Origin: Tulasnella sp. 424
Taxonomy: Eukaryota > Basidiomycota > Agaricomycetes > Cantharellales > Tulasnellaceae
Assembly (NCBI GenBank): GCA_019633425.1
Contig: WSUB01000333.1
Coordinates: forward strand, 1-21,072
DNA length: 21,072 bases
Reading direction: 5' to 3'
The translations under genes and the position numbers were made by a program. Positions 7,860-17,657 of the stretch are shown in pieces (within the stretch, counting starts at the first letter, position 1; each line of letters opens with the position of its first letter). A model generated the notes under the pieces. It had not been told where the DNA came from and did not search any database. It worked only from the letters and a program-made list of their open reading frames with translations.

Positions 7860-8870
7860 CAAGCGTATGCTGAGTTAGGGCTTGGGTCATATAGTGGTTA
7901 GAAGCCTATCGACCATGATATTGGGCTTTATCTTTCTTACTTCTAGTAGGAGTGTTTCTCCCGAATCTAGTCAGCTGGGCTAGGTCAAAGTGATGATATC
8001 GTTCTATTCGTGAAAGTGACCAAGTATACTTAGTTGCCGCGCTCGATCGTACAGCTTCGAGTGCTTGTAATAGTCAGACGCACAAGGGAGAACCTATAGA
8101 TAGCAAGGGAGATACAAATTGTTTCCTTAAAGTATTTCAACTTGGGCAGGGCCAGGGATCCAGACGTGTGAGACCGGTCGCAAGTCGACCGCCCGCTCGG
8201 GTCGAAATCCTACAAACCACTACTCAAATTAGATTTAGGAGACAGCACTGCTGCCCGCACTGTTCGAAGCAGAGCTCTCTACCTCCGAAAGTACCAAAAA
8301 GCGAGAAGTAAAAACTTCAGCACCCAGGATTCCCATGTGGTCCCCCACCATGGTACTAACTGAGCGGTACAGTGCTTGACTGCGCAGATCGGACGGGATG
8401 CGGTATTTTCACTGTCCTATGGCCGAAGATGTCAGGTAGGTGAAAATAATTTATACAGCACCTTTTCTAATCCACTTGGTAAGCGTCTTTCACCAACTTT
8501 TGGGGTGTGCTACCGTCCGCTTCGACATCCGACGCCGGTGGAACTGCAAGATGCCTCGTGGTGAAGCCCGGACAATTCCCCTGTTCGTACATACGAGCGC
8601 ACAACGACTTATTGGACGAGAAGGTCGTTGGGCAGCACACTATTAACTCATCGTGTCTGGCAGGTTGGTGCTCGGCTACCACTGTGGAGACGCAAGAGAG
8701 CCATTAAGTCGGGCGATTTTGACGTACCCGGCCTTCCGAGTAGGCGAGGGCGTAACCAGCGGTCAGGGAGAATCATTTATCTTACTGTAGGAAATGAACG
8801 CAGGATCGAGAGTCCTAGACGGAGGAAATGTCTAAACGACCCGAGGACAATCGCGCGGTGCAAAGGGAGC
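7860..8870. other. Unique spacer between units 1 and 2
   Basis: About 1 kb with no counterpart in the rest of the window. Short open frames of 62-83 codons lie on both strands and none resembles a known protein to me. A perfect 6-base inverted repeat with a 5-base loop occurs at 8175-8191. I see no terminal repeats or target-site duplications that would mark a transposon. Confidence 0.5.
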
Positions 8871-8884
8871 ATCCGTTAATGGAA

Positions 8885-9110
8885 GAGTTTAAAAGTCGAG
8901 TTCCCGCGTTTCCCTCCAACCTGATAATTGTTCACCTAAAGTGTCCGAGCGCTCTTGGGCTTCGGGAGGCCAACGCGCGATTGAGGGGAGTAAACAGAGA
9001 GAGCGCAAAAGTTCACCTCATACTTGTTCCACCCCGTCAGGTCCACCCCGCCTTCCGTCCTCTGTCCCCCGTCCCGTCTCCTCCCAGCTCCTCCACTACT
9101 TCCTTGGTCT
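8885..9110 (+). promoter_or_regulatory. 5' flank of OTU copy 2
   Basis: Similar to 1385-1619 upstream of OTU copy 1, beginning at 'aaaagtcgagttcccgcg' and including 'ctccaacctgataattgttc'. Presumed ancestral promoter and leader. The CCAAT-containing insert of copy 1 is absent. Confidence 0.35.
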
Positions 9111-10670
9111 AGACCAAAACATCGAACTCAACAAAGCAGTTACGATCACTCGGTCTCTATGCTGCTAACTCCGTAGGTGAGGAGCCTCTGATTGGGTTTA
9201 TTGTCCCAGTTCAAAATTGAATGCGATTGCAATTTCGACCTTCGACACGCGCCTGCCGCCGCACCACCCCAACCCATATATATCTTTATAATCCATCCAA
9301 CGGCCAGGCGATGGCAACTGCCTCTTTCGTGCATTATGGGATCAACTCTACAGCAACTCAAAGGACCATCCTATTCTCCGCAGAGGCAGCTGCGACTGGA
9401 TGGAAGCTTATTTACTACCAAGGCTTCGTAGAGGACGCCAGGTCTTGAAGATCGTCTATCGAAGAAATGAAGCTCAACGGTCAGTTCTTCTTCCTTCCTT
9501 CGTCAAGAAGCCCCTTTTTTTCAACCTTGCCTTCCCCCACAGGCTCTGGCCCTTCGCTTGAAACACGCGCCAGACAAACCCAAAAGAAAAAAAGAAGGGG
9601 AAACGTTCGGTGGTCATTTCGAGTTCGCTGTCGTTCACTTGATGAGGAGGAGCGTTAAAGTCATTCAACCGGGCCTCGTCTGCGCCATCGAATGGAGACC
9701 GGTTCCGAACGCACCTGGAGCCGCTTCCGTGTCGTCGTCTACTGCACAGGGTGATGCAGGTCCAAATGCAGCACGGCTTGGCAGCAGGTGCTGCGCCAGG
9801 ATCGGATGAAGACTTGCCCGCTGTTTACATCGCGTATCACGACTATGAACAATACTCCAGCATACGCAACTTGAGGGGCGCTCCCAACGTCGTGGAGAAA
9901 CCACCACCGGACGAAATGGTCCTTAACGAACCGCCATCACCACCACCCTCCCAATACCCTCAGCGCAACCGCGAAACTATCCTTATCATCGTCATCCCGG
10001 TCCTCGACGACGACCCGCTGATCAACTCGCCTTAAAGTTTCAACGAAGAAGAACGTCACCGACGACGCGCGCTAGCCCAGGCTCGCTCCTACAGCACGAC
10101 AATCCACAGCCCGCAAAGCAGCAGTGCGTCTTCATCGTCCATGCTTCACGGCGCCAAATCCGCTTCCGCTAACGCTCGGTCTCGCAGGACCAGGAGAAGT
10201 CCAAAAGAGGTCGTTTGATGAATCAAAGGTGGGCGGAGGAGGGGAAGGATCCGGGTCGTGATCCGGGAGGGCCGAGACGAAGAGGTCGAAGGGTATAGAG
10301 AGGGATGTGATGAGGAAGTAGATCGATTTAACGAGAGAGAGAGGTGATGCAGCGGAGGAGGGGGAGGAGGAAGACGGGGAGGGAGACGATGACGAAGGTC
10401 CGGAGAAGGAGGTATCCGCTACGCTCTTACCACCGCGTCTCACCGCGTCGCAGTCGACGAAAGACGATGGTGAGGACGAAGACGATGAAGCAGGTGCATC
10501 AGACTCGACGTCAACCTCCCGCTCCGCCTCGCTCTCCGCATTTTCCCTCTCTACACGACGTCAATCCAAGCAAAACACCCCTTCATCGTCCACCATAAAC
10601 GCCTTCCAAGATGGCCAAAAGGGCAAAGAAAAGCGACAGCGAAAGCTGCCGCCTTGGATGATGATTGATC
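9111..10670 (+). pseudogene. OTU-domain cysteine protease pseudogene, copy 2 (best preserved)
   Basis: The first recognisable exon reads TKQLRSLGLYAANSV and is followed by a plausible intron at 9177-9307 (GTGAGG donor, CCAG acceptor). It joins in frame to GDGNCLFRALWDQLY with catalytic Asp (9310-9312) and Cys (9319-9321), then LRRGSCDWMEA. The frame then breaks: the next part, YYQGFVEDARS, is one frame off and ends in TGA where copy 3 has Trp. A second intron lies at 9480-9542. After it the reading LALRLKHAPDKPKRKK leads to FGGHFEFAVVHLMRRSVK and VIQPGLVCAIEW. The final motif AYHDYEQYSSIRNL has Gln at 9850-9852 where the OTU His is expected (copy 3 has His). A Ser/Pro-rich and acidic tail follows. 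No start codon could be assigned. Confidence 0.8.
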
Positions 10671-11317
10671 TCGTGGGGTTGGAGAGTAGAGGAAGGGAAA
10701 AGACAATGATGGCGATGCTGGTAGTAAGTGCGATGTTGCGAAGGAAGTAGAGCGAGTTAGAAAGAGCGGAGTGGATGGTGAATGGGACTGGGCGGATGGG
10801 GTTTCAAATTTGAGAAGTCGAGGGTTTTCGCGTTCTCGAACGGGAAAGCCAATGAGATCACCTTACGTCCAGCCGCTTGAGGAGGAGTCAATATGCCTCC
10901 CTCAAACCCATTTCTCGCATCGACACCCTCCATTCTAACAGAACGATCTAAACTTTAGGTTCCGTCTCAAACGTTTCCGATCCCTCGTTCTCCCCTCTCA
11001 TGGTCTCATTCATTGCACACAATGCTTTGATCACCCCTTGCACACCCCGTACTTCTGATCTGATCTCTATCAAGTCTTGAACCCATATTCTGATTGGCAG
11101 CCTTTTTTCGCACCTTTGTTTTGTGATTATTTGTTTTGGTATGTCGTTTGGATTATAAGCCCAGATTCTGCGTGTATTCGCTACCAAAGTGTCGAGACGT
11201 TGTTGACCATGATCAAAACAGTCGGAGATCCATTGTGCCCCCGGAAACCAGTAGCTTCATTCGGTCGTTGCGCGGGAGATTATCCTTGCCTCTCGTGAGT
11301 CTCGTCATTAAGAAGGA
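10671..11317. other. Conserved non-coding spacer downstream of OTU copy 2
   Basis: Counterpart of 3181-3694 and 16458-17020. No gene supported. It probably carries the former 3' end of the OTU gene. Confidence 0.55.
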
Positions 11318-11530
11318 TCGCTTCACGAAGTCCTGTTATAGCGAGTTCGCCTTATCCAGCTCATTTCCAAGACCAGATGGAGCTCCGGCGCTAGAGCAGA
11401 CCGGAACCTGGCCTGAGAGTATCTCTCCTCCTGATGGACAGCAGCAATCCCATCTAACGCGCTTGCATGTCCTACCATATTGTCGATCTGAGCGCAAATG
11501 CCTTCCGCTTCAGGAAATGGCTTCTTCTCT
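11318..11530 (-). pseudogene. TPR relic B, downstream of kinase-TPR 2
   Basis: The minus strand reads PEAEGICAQIDN, MVGHASALDGIAAVHQEERY and SQARF, then degenerates. In this copy a longer open frame (11323-11619) continues upstream of the TPR residues and contains NSTYTIVDDEYGEEKKPFP, which has no match in relics A and C. It is either chance or part of a different flanking sequence. Confidence 0.6.
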
Positions 11531-11943
11531 TCTCCATATTCGTCATCAACGATAGTATACGTACTGTTCCTATAACCCGAGGTGTGACCGTACACTTGAG
11601 AAGGTTGTTGATGTTGCATTGGAAATGGATGGCAGGGAGTCTTGGGAGGATGATGGGGACGAGAGGGGGCCCGGTGTACAGTGGCGAAAATTCAGAAAGC
11701 CGACTTGTTTAATTTGCGTCAACCACCGTACAGACTATTAACTTCTATATAACTCCTTAACAAGTTGGGCAGCTATAAGGGAGGAGAACGGACGAACTAG
11801 AGAACAACGGACGGGCCCCAGCGGTCGAAGCCTTGCTCGGGCGGAGGTCGGAGATAAGAATGGGATCTAGGCCCTTTCCACAGTATTGGGCCTGTTCACC
11901 ACCTTCACCACCCTTCGCTCACAACCGAGTGGTGTGCCACTAC
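11531..11943. other. Spacer between TPR relic B and kinase-TPR 2
   Basis: No gene recognised. Unlike the equivalent intervals beside kinase-TPR 1 and 3, this stretch shows no similarity to them, so it was replaced or inserted after the duplications. It includes a run of G-rich sequence near 11640-11680. Confidence 0.45.
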
Positions 11944-14304
11944 CTAATCGGGCACCGGAGTTTGAAAAAAAAAAGAACCCAAGCGGCGACCAGATTCAAC
12001 GTGGGCGTCCCACAACATTGCCGATCCGATCGGCCCGATCGGCCCGTCAGTGCTCTCTCCCTTCACGAATGATCCCATCGCCCCTTCATATCGACACTGA
12101 GCGTGATCCACGCTACCCAGTCCATTCATCGAGTTTGCTTGGCCTAAGTGATTATCGATGCGGTTGTGGATATCCAGTGCTTGAACGTAGCACTCCCTGG
12201 CCTCCGAGTATCTGCGCTGCTTAAGGAGAACAGCAGCGACCCCACTCAACGTATCCGCACGTCCCACAGAATTGCCGATCCGCCTGTAAACGCTTTCTGC
12301 CTTTACGAATGATTCCATCGCTCCTTCGTATCGACACTGAGCATAGTCCACGCTGCCCAATCCACTCAGCGAGTTTGCTTGGCCTAGGTGGTTTCCGACG
12401 CGGCTGTGGACGGCCAACGCCTGAACAAAGTAATTCCTGGCATCGTTATACCTGTGTTGGGCCAGGCGGACGGCACCTATCCCATTCAGCACCTGAGCTC
12501 GCCCCACGTCATCGTCCATGCGCACACAAATCTTCTCCGCTGCAAGGAAGAATTTCCCTGCTTCGTCATACCGGCGCCGAGCGTGGTATACACCACCCAG
12601 CCCGTCCAGCGAGCGCACGAGGCCTTCGTCATTCCCGAGGCTAGTGTAGATGCCCTGCGCCTTAGAAAACGACCTTTTCGCTTCGTCGTGCCTCTTCTGA
12701 GCAAGGTAGACCTCTCCCAGCCAATTTTGGCACTCCGCAGCCGATGATGCGTCGTTTTCGGAGTTGGCATTTGCGAGGGCCTTGTTGAAAAATGCAGCAG
12801 CGGTTTCATAGTCGTCTTGGGAATAATGCATGTAGCCCGAGGTGAGTAAGAGCGCCGCCGAGCGGGCTTTCACGTCAGACCGTATCTCACATGTCGGTAC
12901 TACCGAGGGCTGGAGGGCCAGTCTTAGTGCATTGCGACCAAAGATATGTGGAACGCGTACCGTCCATTTAACCGATGCGCAGCACTTGGTTGCGGTTGGT
13001 CTTGAGGTGGGATCATGTGCCAAGCAGTCCATTACTAGAGTGCAAAGAGCAACAATTTGCGACATTTGTGCATCCCTTCCAACCCAGGGACTCGGCAGCT
13101 CAATGACGGCCAGCGTGATCGCGATATCGTTGTTGAGCTCGTGAAAAGGCAATTTGCCCGTTACAATCTAGTACGCAGTCATCGGTGTAATTAAGTGAGT
13201 TGGGCGGGTCCCCCGGCGTGACTAAGGCTTCGTTCCCTCACCTCCCAGATGACCCATCCAAGAGCCCAAATATCGCTAGGCAGATCCGGATCCTCTCCCA
13301 GTAGAACCTCGCGAGCGGCCCAGCGAAACGACCAGGATGGACCGGTTAGTGTCAACTGATTCCCAGTGACAGAGATATTGATTGGAGACGAGTTTGGGAG
13401 CTCCTTGCGGGAGGGAACGGTGGCGTTGGGTTCAAGTTGTTTGCGATCGGCCTTGCTCTTTGACTGTCTTCGAAGAACCCGCGCAGAGCCAAAATCCGCG
13501 ATAACTGCGCGGCAGGAAGAGTTGACCAGTATATTAAGCTAAGGCAGGGCCCGAGTAAGCAGATGGTCCGGAAACAAATCAATACAGCCACGCACCGACT
13601 TGAGATCGCCATGACAGATAGGAGGTTGTCGAATATGAAGGTACTCCAATCCTGCCGTCACGTCCTTAACCTAAAGTAAAATTATTAAAAGCGTGCCCTG
13701 TACGTGTACGGTGTAAGAGCTCTCCGTACGAGTGATACACGTTCGGGAACGTCACATTTCCTCTTCGCGAGGAACTGTTGGACATTGCCGTTCTCCTCCC
13801 AAGCAAAGATCATACACGCTTCGCCATTCTCAAGATCCTCTAAGAATCCGAGCAATTTAACGATGTTGGGGTGGGATAGCCCAGCTAAAATGTCTACTTC
13901 ACCGACGAAGGACTTCAAGAGGGGATGGATGAGGACGAATCAGAAAAAGGTATGCAGCTCACAAAACCCAAGGATGTCGCACCTTTGAGAACTTATCATT
14001 ATCGGTATCGTCGCCGTATCGCAGCTTCTTCACAGCGACTCGCGTGCTCTGTCCGGCGATCCTCTTTAGGATCCCAGTCGTGACGTCTGCTTGACCTCCC
14101 CACACCTGCCGTTCATTGTCGAGTTCGATGGTATCGGGGTGCGTACGGAGCCACGACAGGTTTTGGAGGATATGGTTCTGCGCGTCGGTGTTAGCTATCT
14201 GCACTCTTTTGGTAAGGAAAGGAGTCGTGATCACTAACCACCGTCGTTTTGTTCTGCTTCGAGTTCGTATGTGCGGGTGCTACATTGTCATCCATACCAC
14301 ACAT
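11944..14304 (-). CDS. Protein kinase-TPR fusion, copy 2 (679 aa, six exons)
   Basis: Exons: 14239..14304, 13983..14177, 13730..13912, 13596..13670, 13242..13538, 11944..13167; introns 61, 70, 59, 57 and 74 nt, at the same places as copies 1 and 3. The start is MCGMDDNVAP (A at -3). The kinase domain has VAVKK with Lys72, Glu92 in GEVDILAGL, HGDLKSLN with Asp170, DFGSAR at 188-190 and SDIWALGW. The APE motif at the end of the activation segment is ARE (Pro to Arg at 249), a change not shared by the other copies. Its Glu, which normally forms a salt bridge with the C-lobe Arg, is kept. Seven 40-residue TPRs fill about 375-665. The tail after the last TPR includes a small GPIGPIG duplication from two copies of a 10-base 'gatcggcccg' unit and ends past a 10-base T run. 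Cytosolic by default; role as for copy 1. Confidence 0.86.
11965..11974. repeat. Ten-base homopolymer at the 3' end of kinase-TPR 2
   Basis: Ten A on the plus strand, placed as in copies 1 and 3 just inside the 3' end of the coding frame. Reading through it sets the last residues of the protein (SFFFQTPVPD). Confidence 0.85.
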
Positions 14305-14430
14305 CCTTGAGATGTTCGAATGAAACTACTATTGTATTGGTTTTTGCGAAGGGTATGGACCTGAAGTCGAGGGTCTTGGGATTGGAGTGGTGTGGATGCG
14401 GTTTGAACAGGATCTGTGGTGGTACCACGC
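14305..14430 (-). promoter_or_regulatory. Conserved 5' flank of kinase-TPR 2
   Basis: Retains 'gaaactactattgta', 'gtcgagggtct' and 'gagtggtgtggatg' (plus-strand text) in common with the flanks of copy 3 and, in part, of copy 1 and the half-kinase relic. Similarity ends near a 'gtggtaccac' palindrome at about 14420. Confidence 0.45.
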
Positions 14431-14944
14431 CGTAGATAACGGCTGCGTGTACCCGCTCTAGGACTCCAGGCCGCAGTCACACCGCCATCGGTAGCACAAA
14501 GAGAACATTCTGGATGGAAACATGCCGCGAAATTCGAAATGAGTTGTTTAAAGAAGGCGCTGCGGCGGAATAGATGCGCCGGCTCGCGGACATAGCGGAG
14601 TAATGTTTTGGTTTGAATCTGGACCTCTTAACCATACAAGTCCCTCAAGTCCTCAAATCGACTAACCTCTCAGCAAAATCTTCAACCTACCAACCATATA
14701 CCCCAGCGTACACCAACCTGTCAGGATAGGGATACTCTGGGTGTGCTCCTCTTCACGCTCAGCCATGCTACACCTGGGACCGCCGTGATCAGCGACTCGG
14801 GGCCCGATGTACCGGCCTCTCCCACTTTCGGGACATATGGGAGGTGATCCAAACCTATGTATGTATTTAACTAACAAAATAAAGACTTCTGATCTTCATC
14901 GTCAACACGGAGCTACATAGAGCGAGCTTGCAGTTCCGATTTTA
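14431..14944. other. Unique spacer between units 2 and 3
   Basis: About 500 bases with no similarity to the rest of the window. A 71-codon minus-strand frame (14662-14877) containing EHTQSIPILTGWCTLGYMVG is the only stretch that reads like protein, and I cannot assign it. It sits where the promoter and first exon of OTU copy 3 should be. Confidence 0.45.
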
Positions 14945-16457
14945 GACACGAGCGTGCGCGCCGCACGCCCCGGTCCTATTTATATCTCTATATCCATTCA
15001 ACCAAGCAATGGCAGCTGCCTCCTTGGTGCACTATGCGATCAGCTTGACGGCAACCCAAGGAGCATCTTATCCTCCAAAGAGACATCTGCGATTGGATGG
15101 ACGCTCATCAGGAGCATCATTAGGCTTCGTGGAGGACGACAAGTCTTGGAGATCGTATATCGAAGAAATGAGGCTCAACGATCAGTTCGTCCTTCCTTCC
15201 TTCCGTCGGCGAGAACCTTTTTTTGTTCAACCTTGCGTTCCCCCAAAGGCTCTTGTCCTTATTATCGTCGACCTTTTTGTTTCACTCCCCTCCTTTCGCT
15301 CGAAACACGCACTGGAAAGACAAGAAAACCCCTAGGAAGATCCGATGATCATCCCGAGTTGAACGCTTTCGCTCACTTGATGAGGAGGAACGTTAAAGTC
15401 ATTCAACCAGGGCTCGTCAACGTCATCAATGGAGCACGGGCCCGGACGCACCTGGCGACGCATCCGCGTCGTCGGCTATCGCACAGTACCAGGACCAGGT
15501 CCAAGTGCAGCGCGACATGTCAGCAGGTGCTGCACCAGGACCGGACGAAGACTTGCCCGCCGCTTACGTTGCGTATCACGATTGGAAACACTACTCCAGC
15601 ATACGCAACTTGACGGGCATTCCCAACGTCGTGGAGAACCACCACCGGACGCAATGGTCCTTACCGAACCACCATCATCACCACCTTCCCAACTTCCCTC
15701 AGTGCAACCCGCGAAACCGTCATTATCATCGTTGTCCCGGCCCTCGATGACGACCCGCCGATCAACTCGCTTAAAAGCTTCAACGGCCAAGAACATCATC
15801 CACGACGCCAGCTCACCCAGCTCCGCTCCTACTACCAGCACGACCACCCACAGTTCGCAAAGCAGCAGTGCACCTTCGTCGTCGATACTTCACGGCGCCA
15901 AATCCGCTTCGGCTATCGCTCGGTCGCGCGCAGCCGGGAGAAGTCCAACGAGGTCATCTGATGAATCAAAGGAGGGCGGAGGAAGGGAAGGATCCGGGTT
16001 GTAATATGAGAAGACCGAGTCGAAGAGGTCGAAGGGTACGGCAAAGGATGTGATGAAGAGGCAGATCGATTTAAGGAGGCAGAGGGGTGATGTACCGGAA
16101 AGGGAAGAGGAAGACGGAGAGGGAGACGATGACGAACGTGCAGAGAAGGAGGTATCCGTTACGCTCTTACCACCGGGTCTCACCGCGTCGCAGTCAACGG
16201 AGGACGATGATGAAGAAGAAGACGACGACGAAGACTACGACGAAGTTGATGGGGCTGGCGCACCGAACTCGACGTCAGCCTCCCCTCCCGCCCCACCTCG
16301 CTCTCTGTATCATCCTTCTCTAAACGACATCAATCCAAGCAAAAAAGCCCCCTTCATCGTTCACCGTAACGCCTTCCCAGACGACCAAAAGGTAGCCTCT
16401 CAAGCCCAAGCGGGTGATCTCGTTGGTTGGAGAGCAGAACAACAACAACAACAATGA
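14945..16457 (+). pseudogene. OTU-domain cysteine protease pseudogene, copy 3 (5' truncated)
   Basis: Similarity to copy 2 begins inside its first intron, so the promoter and the LRSLGLYAANS exon are absent. The active-site exon reads GNGSCLLGALCDQLDGN: the family GDGNC has become GNGSC, with Asp to Asn at 15008-15010 while Cys (15017-15019) remains. Next comes DWMDAHQEHH, a frameshift, then GFVEDDKSWRSYIEEMRLN, the best copy of this segment. The second intron has lost its donor (GT to AT at 15181) and its acceptor (CAG to AAG near 15248). Further on, PELNAFAHLMRRNVK and VIQPGLV (about 15350-15420) and AYHDWKHYSSIRNL keep the His at 15589-15591. The tail is unusually long and open: a Ser/Thr-rich frame to 16004, then an Asp/Glu-rich frame (16050-16457) ending in a Gln run. 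Confidence 0.8.
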
Positions 16458-17024
16458 TGGTGGTGCTGGTAGTGAGAGCGATGCAGCGAAGGAAGCAGTG
16501 CGTGGGAGGGAAGTGCGGAGTGGATGGTGAATGGGACTGGGTGGATGGGTGTGAAAGGTTTCAAAGAGCTTAGGATTTGAGAAGTCGAGGTTTCTCGGTT
16601 TTGGCAAACGGGAAAACCGATGAGATCACCTTGCGTCCAGCCGGTTCTAAAAGAGTCAATCTAACCTCCCCCCAAACCCATTTCTTGCATAGACATCTTC
16701 CATTCTAATAGCACGATATAAACCTTAGGTTCACTCCCAAACGTTTCCGATCCCTCATTCTTCCCTCCCATGATCCCCATTGCACACAACACTTTAATAA
16801 CCCGTCGCGCACCCGCATCTTCGATCTGATCTTTATCAAGTCTCGAGCCCATGTTCTGATTCGCAGCCTTTCTTTGTACCTTTGTTCTGTAATAACTATA
16901 AGCCCGATTCCGCGTATACTCGCTACCAACGTGTCGATGGCTCAATGAAACCACCGGAGATTCATTTGCCCCAAAAAACAATAACTTCATTCGATCCTTG
17001 CGTCGGAGATCATCCTTGCCTGTC
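16458..17024. other. Conserved non-coding spacer downstream of OTU copy 3
   Basis: Counterpart of 3181-3694 and 10671-11317. A 161-codon minus-strand frame (16661-17146) crosses it and the TPR relic, but the equivalent frames in the other two units are broken and not conserved in residue sequence, so I do not call a gene. Confidence 0.55.
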
Positions 17025-17225
17025 GTGAGTCCCGCCATTGCCTTCACAAGTCCACTTAGCGAGTTTACTCTACCCAGCTCATTTCCATAGTGGAAACCTG
17101 GCCTCGGAGTATCTCCTCTCCTGAAGGTAGACTGCAGCGATCCCATTTAACGCGTTTGCGTGCCCTACCGTGTTGCCCGCCTGAGCGTAAATGCCTTCTG
17201 TTCCAAGAACCGATTTCTTCAAGGA
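17025..17225 (-). pseudogene. TPR relic C, downstream of kinase-TPR 3
   Basis: The minus strand reads EGIYAQAGNTVGHANALNGI, then AAVYLQERRYSEARF, then, one frame off, GNELGRVNSLSGL. It is the clearest of the three downstream relics and shows two successive TPRs with the same NALNGIAAV / NSLSGL alternation as the intact genes. Confidence 0.7.
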
Positions 17226-17657
17226 GGAGCTAGATCCGATGCCCTCCCCCAAGACCATCCGGCTATCTGGGGGGATTGCCCTCGGGGTCGACCGTACTTA
17301 TTGGCAGACATCTCCAGGCATCGATGATCCAGAGGGTCAGGTGAGGAAAAATGTTGTCGGGCGGGCTGGAGATGTTGGGTATCGAGCTAACTGTACTTAG
17401 AGGATAGGGCAGTGGTGGTTCCTAAGTGCGGGACGTCGGACAATGTGCACAGAACCCCCGAGCCTGAGGTAACACCTATTTCCACTAGCATCAACCTAAT
17501 AAAACTCTTCAGATCCATTTAATTCTGTAGAACTACAGCGGGAGAATGAGGTGGTCTGGAAGGGAGCAGGTTCGGGCAAATGAACCAAGCTCGTAGCTCT
17601 GTCGGCTCACCAGGAGAACGGTGCGACATTGGAACGCTACCGACGGCACCGCCACCG
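17226..17657. other. Spacer between TPR relic C and kinase-TPR 3
   Basis: No gene recognised. Partly similar to 3941-4397 beside kinase-TPR 1. It contains 'cctaataaaactcttcagat', the counterpart of the 'ctaataaaaaatcttctgat' element in unit 1. Confidence 0.5.

Larger units (their letters stand above)
1385..7860. repeat. Tandem array unit 1 (OTU pseudogene + kinase-TPR + half-kinase relic)
   Basis: The order is OTU pseudogene (+), conserved spacer, TPR relic (-), kinase-TPR gene (-), shared non-coding block, half-kinase relic (-). The same order recurs from 8885 and from 14945. The kinase start codons are 7599 bases (copy 1 to 2) and 5721 bases (copy 2 to 3) apart. The difference comes mainly from the half-kinase, its flanking block and an unrelated 1 kb spacer, which are present only between units 1 and 2. 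Confidence 0.8.
8885..14430. repeat. Tandem array unit 2 (OTU pseudogene + kinase-TPR)
   Basis: Same gene order as unit 1, but without the half-kinase relic and its associated non-coding block. Similarity to the other units ends upstream of the kinase at about 14430. Confidence 0.8.

Noticed and set aside
7876..7945. Possible tRNA ('tatagtggttagaag' resembles an A box)
   Set aside because: No matching B box or acceptor stem downstream at the right distance, and the cloverleaf cannot be drawn.
8195..8225. B-box-like 'gggtcgaaatcc' near 8200
   Set aside because: No A box or stem pairing upstream. The neighbouring hairpin at 8175-8191 does not fit a tRNA arm layout.
8360..8720. Decayed transposon in the unit 1/2 spacer
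   Set aside because: No reverse transcriptase or transposase motif, terminal repeat or target duplication could be found by eye.
9275..9300. TATA-like 'atatatatctttata' as a promoter
   Set aside because: By comparison of the copies it lies inside the first OTU intron, immediately before the GDGNC exon, with no gene starting just after it.
16661..17146. 161-codon minus-strand frame as a hypothetical gene
   Set aside because: It covers a TPR relic and a spacer. The equivalent frames in units 1 and 2 are broken and their residues do not agree outside the TPR part.
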